From an uncultured bacterium (GTDB lineage Bacteria; Vulcanimicrobiota; Xenobia; Xenobiales; Xenobiaceae), in the NCBI GenBank assembly GCA_934644775.1, contig CAKUDB010000006.1, forward strand, positions 46,174-110,173: a stretch of DNA of 64,000 nt, given 5' to 3'. The translations under genes were made by a program, and so were the position numbers. Positions within the stretch are counted from its first letter, which is position 1. Every line of letters starts with the position of its first letter. The notes under the pieces are model-generated. The model did no database searches. It saw only the letters and a list, made by a program, of their open reading frames with translations, and was not told the origin of the DNA. Of this stretch, positions 54,310-63,547 are shown one piece after another.

Positions 54310-56454
54310 ATGAAAATACTGCGTCGGTTATTGGAAGCCGGTACCTTTACCTTAATATTTATCGTACCTTTAGTGGCTTGGACCGGCTTCTATGACAGCG
54401 TAGAAGAGCCCAAAATGGCCGTAACCCTGTGGGCTTCGGTTCTAGTTATTTGTGCTTGGCTAGTGGGATGCGTGGCTGGAAAGTTGCGCTTTTGGCCGCA
54501 AAGTTCTTTAACAAAAGTAGCTGTACTCTTTTACGGATTTATGGCCGCCAGCGGAATTTGGGCCGGCCTAGGGCTGCACTTATTAGAATTTACTATTTTT
54601 TACGCCACCAGCGCCCTTCTGCTTATGGCCTGGGATAGTATCTTTAATTCATCCCTTATGGATAGTCTGTTTGCAGAAGAAGGAAGCGAAAGCCCAAATT
54701 ATCTTTGGCATTTGCTAGGTTACTTAAGTTTAGCTTGTTTATTAGCTTGCGCTTATGCCTATTTACAAAAGATAACCCCTCTAGATATAAAGATTTTTGG
54801 CTTACCTATTGGCGATCCTATGGATTGGAATTATCCCCACCTTTCCCAAGAGCGCACTATCTCTACTTTTGGTAATCCCAATTATTCCGGGGTCTGGATT
54901 GCTACCGTCTTACCTCTAGCTTTATCTTGGATCTATACGCGCCTCCAAACTAAATGGTTCCGCTATCTGGCTTTCGGCGGCTGGCTTTTTTGCGCTTTAG
55001 CCATGATCTTTACTCAAACTAGAGCCGCTTGGGTGGGACTAACTTTCGGACTGGTAGTTTGGTTTGTAACTATGGTAGTTTGCTCGGCAGATAAGCGCTC
55101 CGTAATAAAAACTAGCCTGATCTTGTTAGTTGGTTTAGCCTTACTTACCGGCACTTATATGGCCAGCGGCGAGCGCAGCTTGCAGCAAGTTAATCGTAAA
55201 CAACTGACAATTAACGAGCGAATTAAAAGTTTTCAAGACCTAAGCGATCCTAGTTTACAGGCGCGTATTTGGTTTTGGAAGTCGGCATTAAAAACAGCCT
55301 TAGCCTTTCCTTGGACGGGCGTAGGCCCTTACGGTCAAGTACAAGCCAATTTGCTCGATCGCGATTCTGAGCCGATGTATACTCGCCCCAACGGCTCTTT
55401 GCCCACTTCAACTCACAATCAATTGTGTCACGCTGTTGCCACTGCCGGTTGGCCAGCTTTAATCTTATGCCTTATAAGTATAGGTTTTGCCTTCAATTCA
55501 GCTTTACAAATAAAGTCAGCCTCCCTTAAGGCCGCCTTTTTAAGTGCTACCACCACCCTGTGGATAGCCCATTTATTTACTAGCTTTACAGTTTCTAGCG
55601 AAGTTCTGTGGCTTTTTATAATAGCTGCCATTAGTGCCTCGGCTACTCCCACCAAAGAAAATGGAACTAATGAAGACTTAGATATAAGTTTATGGTCATT
55701 AAATAGCCGAGTTCGTTTGGCCGTCTTAATAGCTGGTGCAGTAATAATTTTGGTAAGTTTAGCCGCTTTTATGGATTTAGCCAGCTTGCGCTTTGGCTCT
55801 TTGGGCAACAAATATTTCGATGAAGCTGTAGAATTAAGCCACCAACCTAATAAACCCATCTCTAAAATATTGCTAACTTACGATCAAGCCAACGCTTACT
55901 ATGAATTGGCCTCAGCCTTAAGTCCAGCCTGGATGACCTGGAATTACAATTTGGAAATAAGCCAAGTCTTCCGCCAAATTTACGTTGAGGTTCTTCCCGA
56001 GCCAGACAACAAAATTTTATTTAAAGCTATCGAATACGCTTCCATAGCCGCAGCCTTTGCTCCAGAAAAAACCGTTCCTTTGCTAAACTGGGCTTCAATT
56101 TTGGCCAAAACTCCCCAAGGCTTGGAAGAAGCTGTAAGATTAACTAACCGTGCCCTAGGTATCGATCCGCGCAATCCGCGCATTTTAGTAACTAAAGCTC
56201 AGTTTTTAATCGAATTGCGACGCTTCCCAGAAGCCCTTCGAGTTTTAGACAGAGTCGACTCTATTACTCCAGACTTGCCAACGGCTCTGTACGCCCGTTT
56301 TGCCATATTATTACTAACCCATAAAGAGAAAGAAGCTCAACAAATTATGGAAAAATTAGAAAAGCTCGATCCTTTGGCTAAACAAGCTGCCGAAGACTTT
56401 CTGCAGCGAAGGAATCAAGAAATTCAAAATCGAGCCAAAGTTAAAAACCAATAG
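54310..56454 (+). CDS. O-antigen-ligase-like membrane protein with TPR domain
   Basis: 714 residues. About twelve membrane segments fill residues 10-505. The periplasmic loop between 'GVGPYGQVQANLLDRDSEPM' and 'STHNQLCHAVATAGWPALIL' carries the 'G.G.G' and 'HN..L' pattern of the WaaL/Wzy-C family, which transfers or polymerises polysaccharide. Three or four TPR repeats follow (about 530-700, 'TNRALGIDPRNPRILVTKAQ'). The target glycan cannot be read. The adenylate-forming enzyme downstream may be in the same unit. Confidence 0.8.
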   Translation: MKILRRLLEAGTFTLIFIVPLVAWTGFYDSVEEPKMAVTLWASVLVICAWLVGCVAGKLRFWPQSSLTKVAVLFYGFMAASGIWAGLGLHLLEFTIFYATSALLLMAWDSIFNSSLMDSLFAEEGSESPNYLWHLLGYLSLACLLACAYAYLQKITPLDIKIFGLPIGDPMDWNYPHLSQERTISTFGNPNYSGVWIATVLPLALSWIYTRLQTKWFRYLAFGGWLFCALAMIFTQTRAAWVGLTFGLVVWFVTMVVCSADKRSVIKTSLILLVGLALLTGTYMASGERSLQQVNRKQLTINERIKSFQDLSDPSLQARIWFWKSALKTALAFPWTGVGPYGQVQANLLDRDSEPMYTRPNGSLPTSTHNQLCHAVATAGWPALILCLISIGFAFNSALQIKSASLKAAFLSATTTLWIAHLFTSFTVSSEVLWLFIIAAISASATPTKENGTNEDLDISLWSLNSRVRLAVLIAGAVIILVSLAAFMDLASLRFGSLGNKYFDEAVELSHQPNKPISKILLTYDQANAYYELASALSPAWMTWNYNLEISQVFRQIYVEVLPEPDNKILFKAIEYASIAAAFAPEKTVPLLNWASILAKTPQGLEEAVRLTNRALGIDPRNPRILVTKAQFLIELRRFPEALRVLDRVDSITPDLPTALYARFAILLLTHKEKEAQQIMEKLEKLDPLAKQAAEDFLQRRNQEIQNRAKVKNQ

Positions 56455-56517
56455 TTCTGAAGGAAAAGCCTTTTATCAGTGAAGTTTGTAGCTAAGATAC
56501 CTTAAGGAGTGCAGCTA

Positions 56518-58125
56518 GTGGCAGAGCATCCATCTAACAATATGGTCGGCAGTGTGCGCAGTTTCGATAATCCGCAAGCTTTAAGCTTAAATGTTACCAG
56601 AGAGCTTAATATTGCCGATTATCTCCTCCAAGCAGCCGTCACCGAAAATGGCGACAATATTGCTATCGTCTCCCCCCAACATATCTTAACTTTTAAGCAA
56701 CTGGCCGCTTTAGTTAATCAAGCGGGCAACTTTTTGCTTAAGCATAAAGTCAGTATCGAGCGCCGGGTCTTACTTATGCTCAAAAACAGTACCGACTTTG
56801 TCTCACTTTTTTTAGCAGCGATAAAATTAGGGGCCGTCCCAGTAGCTTTGCCAGCCCAATTGCAAAGGTACGAATTGCGCTATCTGTTAGATGAATCTAG
56901 AGCTACCGTAGCTATAGTAGATCCGGAAGATTTTCTCACCGTGCGCGAGCTTTGCCGAGAGTTACCCTGGAAGACTGAAGTTATTTCGGCTCAACCTTCC
57001 GAAATATCGGGAAGTCTGTCTATGGCGGAAGAGCGCCAAGAACAAGATTCTGAGCTAGCTGCAGCTGCCACAACTTGCGACGATACAGCCTTTTGGGTCT
57101 ATACCCAAGGCTCGGCCGGTTTTCCCAAAGCCACTATGCACAGCCAACGCTCTCCTTTATACGCCGGCCTTAGCTATGCCCAAGAGGTGCTCCACCTAGA
57201 TGAAAATGATATTATTATCAGCACTTCCCCCTTATATAGCAGCCAAGGCTTAATGGAGCGTATCTTCTTTCCCCTTATAAGCCGAGCTTCTATAGTGATG
57301 TTAGAAGCCAAACTTAGTGGTGCCGAACTTTTGGAGAAGATGCGCACTCACAAAGCGACAGTTATTTTTTCCTCACCAGATATTTATAACCAAATTTTGC
57401 AAGATGCCGAAAGCCAACACGAGTCGGTCAGTTTGCCCAGTTTGCGAGCTTGTATTTCTACCAATCAGCCGCTCACCTTGGCTACTCAAGTTAGTTGGAA
57501 GAAAAAATTTGACTTAGATATTATCAACGCCTTGAGCAGCACTGAAGAATTATATGCCTATATTACCAACCGTCCCGGTCAAATTAGAGCTGGATCCTTG
57601 GGACAAGCTGCTCCAGGCTATTCTATTCGTCTGGAAGACAAAAATGGTTTACATGTCGCTCCAGGTCAGATTGGCAATTTGCTCGTCTACGGCGGCTCAA
57701 CTATGCTCGGCTTCTGGAATAAACAAAAAAAGACCACCCGCGCTTTAATCGGCCCTTGGCTCGATACGGGCGATAAATGTATTATGGATGAAGATGGCTA
57801 TTATTACTTTGCTGGAAAGCGTGAAGATATGATGCTTATCGACGACCATTGGGTTTCGCCAGGCGACGTAGAGCAAAATTTGCTTAGTTTTCCGGAAGTA
57901 GCTCAAGCTGCCGTAGTTAGCGCTATGGATAATAACGACAAGATGAGATTGCGAGCTTATATAGTTCTAGAGCCCAATATCGAGCCTAGCGGAGAGATGG
58001 CCACAGCACTGCGTATAAAAGCCAACAATAATCAGCCTTTGCACAGGCAAATAAAATGGGTCGATTTTGTCCCCGATCTGCCCCGCTCCAATACTGGCAA
58101 ATTGCAGCGCTACCGTTTGCGCTAA
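56518..58125 (+). CDS. Adenylate-forming enzyme (acyl-CoA synthetase/ligase type)
   Basis: 535 residues from the GTG at 56518, eight bases after AAGGAG (an earlier GTG lies inside that site). The P-loop is 'FWVYTQGSAGFPKATMHSQ', a variant of the usual YTSGTTGxPKG with Ala for the last Gly. Later motifs are intact: 'DTGDKCIMDEDGYYYFAGKR' and a final 'PRSNTGKLQRYRLR' with the catalytic Lys. Its acid substrate is unknown. No carrier-protein domain is attached. The gene follows the O-antigen-ligase-like gene by 63 bases. Confidence 0.8.
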   Translation: MAEHPSNNMVGSVRSFDNPQALSLNVTRELNIADYLLQAAVTENGDNIAIVSPQHILTFKQLAALVNQAGNFLLKHKVSIERRVLLMLKNSTDFVSLFLAAIKLGAVPVALPAQLQRYELRYLLDESRATVAIVDPEDFLTVRELCRELPWKTEVISAQPSEISGSLSMAEERQEQDSELAAAATTCDDTAFWVYTQGSAGFPKATMHSQRSPLYAGLSYAQEVLHLDENDIIISTSPLYSSQGLMERIFFPLISRASIVMLEAKLSGAELLEKMRTHKATVIFSSPDIYNQILQDAESQHESVSLPSLRACISTNQPLTLATQVSWKKKFDLDIINALSSTEELYAYITNRPGQIRAGSLGQAAPGYSIRLEDKNGLHVAPGQIGNLLVYGGSTMLGFWNKQKKTTRALIGPWLDTGDKCIMDEDGYYYFAGKREDMMLIDDHWVSPGDVEQNLLSFPEVAQAAVVSAMDNNDKMRLRAYIVLEPNIEPSGEMATALRIKANNNQPLHRQIKWVDFVPDLPRSNTGKLQRYRLR

Positions 58126-58126
58126 T

Positions 58127-58636
58127 TTAAAGGAACGGTCCGCCTATCGACTCTTCCAATTTGCTGCGATTTTCACGATTGATGCGCATAGCTTCATTTA
58201 TGCGCTCGTTGCCCCGACGCACCAATTCGAGCCCTTCTTCCAAAAAGGCCGGATCTCCATTTTCCACAAAAGTGAAGAAGACTTGCATACCTTGGTTATA
58301 AAGCTTTATACCCTCAAAGCCCACGTCTAACTCTTCTTTAAAGTCGGCAGCAGCTTCTTCGGGAATATCAATAGAGCGTATACCTTGCTCTTTTTCAGCC
58401 AAAACGGCAGCCGTTTCTTCCAGGAAATGGGCAAATTCTTCTATCGTCCACTCGCCAGAGCTAACTTTATCGACAGCTTGCTCAAAAATTTGCAAGCGCT
58501 CGTTAATAACCGGAGACTCGACTTTAGGTTCTTCTTGAGTTTCGGCTTCAGAGACATAACGTGGCAAGGTAGCCCCGCATTTTCGGCATATCTTAGCCCC
58601 AAGCTCATTATCGAAACCACATTTTACGCAGAACAC
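58127..58636 (-). CDS. Zinc-ribbon protein, paralogue 2
   Basis: 169 residues from the GTG at 58634-58636, chosen because GGAGG lies eight bases upstream; an ATG six codons earlier would precede that site. A zinc ribbon at 3-20 ('CVKCGFDNELGAKICRKC') is followed by a Glu/Val-rich linker and about 120 helical residues that match the gene at 44708. It converges on the adenylate-forming gene, one base apart. Function unknown. Confidence 0.7.
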   Translation of the reverse strand: MFCVKCGFDNELGAKICRKCGATLPRYVSEAETQEEPKVESPVINERLQIFEQAVDKVSSGEWTIEEFAHFLEETAAVLAEKEQGIRSIDIPEEAAADFKEELDVGFEGIKLYNQGMQVFFTFVENGDPAFLEEGLELVRRGNERINEAMRINRENRSKLEESIGGPFL

Positions 58637-58836
58637 AAAGATCAACCTCCGCATTTTACAGGTAAGTTGAGTTTATACCTTCGAAGCGGTAAAACTATGG
58701 GTTCGGAATTTCGAACGAAATGGCCCCTTCCCTTCCTAACCTAATCTAAAGAGAGGCTAAGCTTTAGTTCCTGAAAGAGGGAACACTACCAATCTTCTAA
58801 AATTTAACTCCAAATAAGACTTTCAAAAGAGGACAG

Positions 58837-59637
58837 GTGGAAACCCCATTGTTAAAAGCTAGATCATTATCTTCCCTGGCGTTGACCGTTGTCGCTTTGG
58901 TTGTTGTCAGCCTAGGAGCCGCTTTTGCTTCCCAGTCTAACCAAGCGCGTCAGCTGGTGGAATCGTTATATGCTCCCAACGGAGTTATGCCTATTCGCGA
59001 CTTGGTAATCGAATTAGAGTGTTACGATCTTTCCAGTGAAAGCAACGCTTTTGTCTTAAGCTCTAACGATAAAATTTATTTCAAAGCTCCCAACAAATTA
59101 CGTATCGACGCTGTAATTAACGATCCGGGCGGCCCTATGGATAAAAAAGAAGCGATCATTATCCGCGACGGCATAAATGTCTGGCACTATATCAGTATGG
59201 GCCAATATCCGGTAAAGAAAGCTTTAGACCAGCCCAGCGGTACTCTTAATTTGCCTTTTAATATTCAGAAATATCCTATCGACGCCAGTAAAAAATATAC
59301 CATCAAAGGTAAAAAGACTATTGACAATGTCGAAACGGTCGAAGTCCTTATCGAAAATCCCCAAGACGAAAACGATACCAAAACTGTCTATATCGATCCT
59401 AAAAGATTGGTACCTCTCAGATTAGATGCTATTCGTATTAGCGATAAACAAAAGATCTTGGTACGAGTCGAATATAAAGACATTACCAAACTGGCCGACG
59501 GACGTTTCTTCCCCAAGAAGATCGATATTTATGAAAACGATGTCCACAAAAAGATGCGCGTCTATAAGGGTCTGGAAGCCAATTGTGGTTTGGATGATTC
59601 AATGTTTAACCAAATGCGCGGCTTTGTTAATCCCTAA
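58837..59637 (+). CDS. Exported LolA/LppX-fold protein
   Basis: 266 residues with a GTG start after AGAGGA. A signal peptide 'LALTVVALVVVSLGAAFAS' ends near residue 32. The mature part is a run of beta strands like outer-membrane lipoprotein-sorting proteins: 'KIYFKAPNKLRIDAVI', 'IIRDGINVWHYI', 'TVYIDPKRLVPLRLDAI' and a final 'FFPKKIDIYENDVHKKMRVY'. Such half-barrels carry lipid or lipoprotein across the periplasm. Which cargo it carries cannot be said. Confidence 0.75.
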   Translation: METPLLKARSLSSLALTVVALVVVSLGAAFASQSNQARQLVESLYAPNGVMPIRDLVIELECYDLSSESNAFVLSSNDKIYFKAPNKLRIDAVINDPGGPMDKKEAIIIRDGINVWHYISMGQYPVKKALDQPSGTLNLPFNIQKYPIDASKKYTIKGKKTIDNVETVEVLIENPQDENDTKTVYIDPKRLVPLRLDAIRISDKQKILVRVEYKDITKLADGRFFPKKIDIYENDVHKKMRVYKGLEANCGLDDSMFNQMRGFVNP

Positions 59638-59674
59638 CTTGATAAGTGAAATAGCCTTCGCCTAAATTTCTGAA

Positions 59675-59708
59675 AAAAGGGCCCCTGAACTTATTCAGAG
59701 GCCCTTTC
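59675..59708. terminator. Terminator between the LolA-fold gene and glyQS
   Basis: A 14-bp stem with one mismatch (arms about 59676-59689 and 59694-59707) and a short loop is flanked by A-rich and T-rich sides, so it can serve both convergent genes. Confidence 0.75.
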
Positions 59709-59773
59709 TCTTTATCGAAATAGAAGTGCTTTATACTTAAAAAGGCACTAAATCGACACCAATTGATAAGTTG

Positions 59774-61123
59774 CTAGAACTCCATATCCATGCAGAGCTT
59801 ATCGTTAAGATACTGGCGCAAATCGGCGATCTTAATACGCTCTTGCTGCATAGTATCGCGATCACGTACAGTGACGGTATCGTCTTCCAAAGTATCAAAG
59901 TCGACAGTTAAGCAGCAAGGTGTGCCAATTTCATCGTAGCGACGGTAGCGCTTACCAATCTGGCCACGCTCGTCGTAATCTACCAAGAAGTGACGGCGCA
60001 ACTTAGCTTCGAGCTCTTTAGCCTTCTCGACTAACTGAGGCTTATTCTTTAAGAGAGGCAATACGGCCACCTGAATGGGAGCTAAACGAGGATGTAAGTG
60101 TAAAACGACGCGCACTTCTTCCTGACCTTTGGCCGAAATAGCAGTGTCTTCATCGTAAGCGTCGGCAATGAAAGCGAAGGTAGCCCGATCGACACCGCCG
60201 GAAGGCTCGATAACCCAAGGCATGATATGCTCGTTAGTATCGGGATCGAAGTAACTCAAGCTCTTACCAGAGTATTCGGAATGGCGAGTTAAGTCGAAGT
60301 CGCTGCGGTTGGCAATACCTTCCAGCTCGCCCCAACCCCAAGGGAAGAAATATTCTACATCGTAGCAACCCTTAGCATAGTGGGCCAATTCGTCTTTTTC
60401 ATGCTGGCGCAAGCGTAACTTATCTTCTTTGATACCCAATTTCTTGTACCAAGCATAGCGGCAATCTACCCAACTCTTGAAAGCTTTGTCGGCATCTTCG
60501 GGACGGACAAAGTATTCGATCTCCATTTGCTCAAACTCGCGCATTCTGAAAGTGAAACGGCGAGGGGTAATTTCATTACGGAAAGATTTACCGATTTGGG
60601 CAATACCAAAAGGCAACTTGCGACGAGTGGACGTCTGGACGTTGGCGAAGTTGACAAAGATGCCCTGAGCCGTCTCGGGACGGAGGAAAACGCGAGAAGT
60701 TTCGTTTTTAACTACGCCCATTTGGGTTTCAAACATTAAATTAAACTGGCGAACTTCGGTAAGATCGTGAGTTCCGCCGGCCGGACATTCGGCGTCGGGA
60801 GTAAGCTCGTCAGCCCGGAAACGCTGTTTGCACTTACGGCAGTCTACCAAAGGATCGGAAAAAGCCTGAGTGTGGCCGGAAGCTTCCCAAGTGCGCGGGT
60901 GCATAAAGATAGCGGCGTCGATACCGACCATATCATCTCTTTCTTGCACATTAGTACGCCACCAAATATCTTTGACGTTCTTCTTCATCTGAGCGCCTAA
61001 GGGGCCGTAATCCCAACAGTTGGCCAATCCGCCATAAATATCGGAACCGGGATAGACAAAACCGCGCCTTTTACAAAGGGAAACTATTTTATCAAACAGA
61101 TCTTCCTGCGTTTGCTTTTTCAT
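59774..61123 (-). CDS. glyQS: Glycyl-tRNA synthetase, single-chain dimer type
   Basis: Charges tRNA-Gly. 449 residues from the ATG at 61121-61123, preceded by GGAGC; ten codons of open frame upstream look unlike the family. Class II motifs: 'GFVYPGSDIYGGLANCWDYG', 'VFLRPETAQGIFVNFANV', 'RNEITPRRFTFRMREFEQME' and 'PWVIEPSGGVDRATFAFIAD'. This is the alpha2 enzyme found in eukaryotes and part of bacteria, not the alpha2-beta2 GlyQ/GlyS form. Confidence 0.96.
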   Translation of the reverse strand: MKKQTQEDLFDKIVSLCKRRGFVYPGSDIYGGLANCWDYGPLGAQMKKNVKDIWWRTNVQERDDMVGIDAAIFMHPRTWEASGHTQAFSDPLVDCRKCKQRFRADELTPDAECPAGGTHDLTEVRQFNLMFETQMGVVKNETSRVFLRPETAQGIFVNFANVQTSTRRKLPFGIAQIGKSFRNEITPRRFTFRMREFEQMEIEYFVRPEDADKAFKSWVDCRYAWYKKLGIKEDKLRLRQHEKDELAHYAKGCYDVEYFFPWGWGELEGIANRSDFDLTRHSEYSGKSLSYFDPDTNEHIMPWVIEPSGGVDRATFAFIADAYDEDTAISAKGQEEVRVVLHLHPRLAPIQVAVLPLLKNKPQLVEKAKELEAKLRRHFLVDYDERGQIGKRYRRYDEIGTPCCLTVDFDTLEDDTVTVRDRDTMQQERIKIADLRQYLNDKLCMDMEF

Positions 61124-61246
61124 ATGAGCTCCAATGACAAAAAAATAAGGCAAAAGCCGAAGTTTATCTAAATAGCAAAGCCCGGCTTATGCTTAAAAGA
61201 TACGACCGCCCCATATTCAAAGGCGGCCCAGTTAGGTTGTAAAACT

Positions 61247-61522
61247 TTATACGTGAACTTCGGCGTCGCTAAAGATTCTGACAATGCGATCAGAAAGGAT
61301 CATCATTTGTATAGCCTTGGGAGTTAAATCGGCCGAGAAGGCGTTAATAATATAAAGATTATCCTTAACTTTTCCACCCAAGCTGGCTACCAAGCGCTCA
61401 TCTTCTTCTTTAAGGCCGTCTTTAGTCTGAACAATCACTTGCAAAGGCTCACTGCCTCCGGCAGATACGGCATTGCGAAGTGTTCCGTCGAGTTTTTGGT
61501 TAATCAATTTAGCCTGATCCAT
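61247..61522 (-). CDS. Stand-alone subtilisin-propeptide (I9) like inhibitor
   Basis: 91 residues, no signal peptide. 'EPLQVIVQTKDGL' starts a small alpha/beta fold, then 'LVASLGGKVKDNLYIINAFS' and 'ADLTPKAIQMMILSDRIVRI' follow the pattern of subtilisin prodomains (VIVx..., LGG.V...L..INAFSA.L, AI..L..D..V..I..D). No subtilase is near it in this window, so it would be a free inhibitor or chaperone. It is about 120 bases upstream of glyQS, with a possible weak terminator between. Confidence 0.6.
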   Translation of the reverse strand: MDQAKLINQKLDGTLRNAVSAGGSEPLQVIVQTKDGLKEEDERLVASLGGKVKDNLYIINAFSADLTPKAIQMMILSDRIVRIFSDAEVHV

Positions 61523-61625
61523 TATTTCTTGTGCTCTCCTATCTCTTTAGTGGGCCTCCTGCGCAGCCAGCGGAAGCCGCCCAATTACTATATCACAAAG
61601 TGCAGTGGCTCTGCAGAGTGATTAT

Positions 61626-63533
61626 TCACCGCTCCGTCTTTCCTTCCGCTATCACAAAGGTTTCTTCACTGGGACGGTTATAAATACTCTCGACTACATC
61701 GCCAAAGTGGGCATTAACTATACGCCGTTTGACCTTCAAAGTGGGAGTAATCTCTCCCTCACTAGCTTTAAGTTCACGCGGCAATATGGCTATGCGACGC
61801 ACTTTTTCATAATCGGAAAAGCCCTTACAGCAGTCGGCAATCTCTTTTAAAAGGATCTTTTCAACTTTAATATTCTTAGTAAGTTCTTCTCTGGTTAAAG
61901 TGAGCTCCTGTTCCTGGGCCCATTGCTCAAACTTTTCAAAGCAAGGTACCACTAAAGCTCCCACAAAGCTGCGATTATTGCCAACAACAACTACTTGCTC
62001 GATCCAACTACTAGCTTTAATGGCATTTTCTAGAGGTGCTGGAGCGACATTTTTACCATTGGAAAGGACAATAATCTCTTTTTTACGATCGGTAATCGTA
62101 TAACATTTCGTCTCTTCGTTATACTCGCCCACATCGCCAGTATGAAAAAAGCCCTCTTCGTCAAACACTTCAGCCGTTTCTTGGGGCAATTTGAAGTAGC
62201 CGCGCATAATATTGGGCCCCTTGGCACAAATTTCTCCATCATCGGCCACTTTAATTTCTACGCCGCTCACAGCTTCGCCCACCGTACCGGGATTGATATT
62301 GTGGGGCGAATTGAGACAGAGTACCGGACTAGTTTCAGTCAGACCGTAACCTTCCAAAATACATAAATTGACATCTAAGAAGAAATTTAAAACATCTAAG
62401 CGAGCCGGAGCGCCGCCAGAAACAAAGAAGCGAATGCGACCGCCAGTAGCCTGACGAATTTTGGCAAAGACCGTATTATTAACTAAAGCAAATTCGGCTT
62501 TTAATAAGAAAGGCACCTTACCTTTTTTGAGCGCTTCGCGATAGGCTCTGCCCACAGCTATAGCTCGGTGGAAGATCTTATCTTTAAGGCCGCCGCCGGA
62601 ATTGGCGACCACTTTGGCAAAGATCTTTTCGAAGAGACGCGGCACACTAGGTACCACAGTAGGACGCAAAATTTTCAAATCGGCCGGCACGAACTTAATG
62701 CTGCGTGTATAGCCAATCGAGCTGCCACAGTAAGTTAAGGCATAGTAACATATGCGCTCAAAAACGTGAGACAAGGGCAGGAAGGACAATTCTACATCGT
62801 CTTTATTTAAGCCGACCATCTGGGTAAGGGAGACCATTTGGGAAACGAAATTGCCGTGCATAAGCATAGCCCCCTTGGGGTTGCCAGTAGTACCGGAAGT
62901 ATAGACAAAACTACAAATATCATCAGCTTTGGTATCTTGACCAATTTTTTCAATAGCGGCTCTATTAGCCTCTAAAGTATCGCGCCCTGAAGCCAAAAAC
63001 TCTTTCCAGTTCCAAAAGCGAACCCCGTCTTTTAATTCACCTGGATCGACTTCAAAGTTATCCATAGCTACAATATGGCGAACTTTAGGCACTAAATTAT
63101 TATTGACCGCCTCTATACTTTTTTTGATCTGTTCTTTACCAGAAGCTACTATAACGACAGCGTCACTGTCGTCGACGATATAGGCCATCTCTTCGACACT
63201 TAAAGTAGGATACATAGAGACGTGGATACAACCGGCAAAGACGGTACCGAAATCGACTACCGGCCACTCCGGCCTATTGCTCGAGAAATTGGCTACTCGT
63301 TGGAAATGTTCTAAGCCCAACTCCAAGAGAGCAGAAGCAAAGCACAACACTTCCTGATAGACTTCGCCATAAGTTTTGAAATTAAACTTTTTACCGTCAC
63401 AGCACCCTAAGTAAGGCCTAGAAGCGCACTCTCTAGCTACTTTATTGAAAGCCTGAACCAAAGTGGTAATTTCAGCTTCCTTAGCCCAATCTAATAAGCT
63501 TTGATTGACGGGATAATCACTTAAAAAATCCAT
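61626..63533 (-). CDS. Long-chain acyl-CoA synthetase (AMP-forming)
   Basis: 635 residues, typical for long-chain enzymes. Motifs: 'FVYTSGTTGNPKGAMLMHGN' (P-loop), 'ILEGYGLTETSPV', 'FHTGDVGEYNE', 'DRKKEIIVLSNGKNVAP' and a final 'ASEGEITPTLKVKRR' with the catalytic Lys. It activates fatty acids for lipid synthesis or breakdown. The upstream FHA gene ends 14 bases before it, so the two share a transcript. Confidence 0.92.
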   Translation of the reverse strand: MDFLSDYPVNQSLLDWAKEAEITTLVQAFNKVARECASRPYLGCCDGKKFNFKTYGEVYQEVLCFASALLELGLEHFQRVANFSSNRPEWPVVDFGTVFAGCIHVSMYPTLSVEEMAYIVDDSDAVVIVASGKEQIKKSIEAVNNNLVPKVRHIVAMDNFEVDPGELKDGVRFWNWKEFLASGRDTLEANRAAIEKIGQDTKADDICSFVYTSGTTGNPKGAMLMHGNFVSQMVSLTQMVGLNKDDVELSFLPLSHVFERICYYALTYCGSSIGYTRSIKFVPADLKILRPTVVPSVPRLFEKIFAKVVANSGGGLKDKIFHRAIAVGRAYREALKKGKVPFLLKAEFALVNNTVFAKIRQATGGRIRFFVSGGAPARLDVLNFFLDVNLCILEGYGLTETSPVLCLNSPHNINPGTVGEAVSGVEIKVADDGEICAKGPNIMRGYFKLPQETAEVFDEEGFFHTGDVGEYNEETKCYTITDRKKEIIVLSNGKNVAPAPLENAIKASSWIEQVVVVGNNRSFVGALVVPCFEKFEQWAQEQELTLTREELTKNIKVEKILLKEIADCCKGFSDYEKVRRIAILPRELKASEGEITPTLKVKRRIVNAHFGDVVESIYNRPSEETFVIAEGKTER

Positions 63534-63547
63534 ATGGCCAAAAGTTC

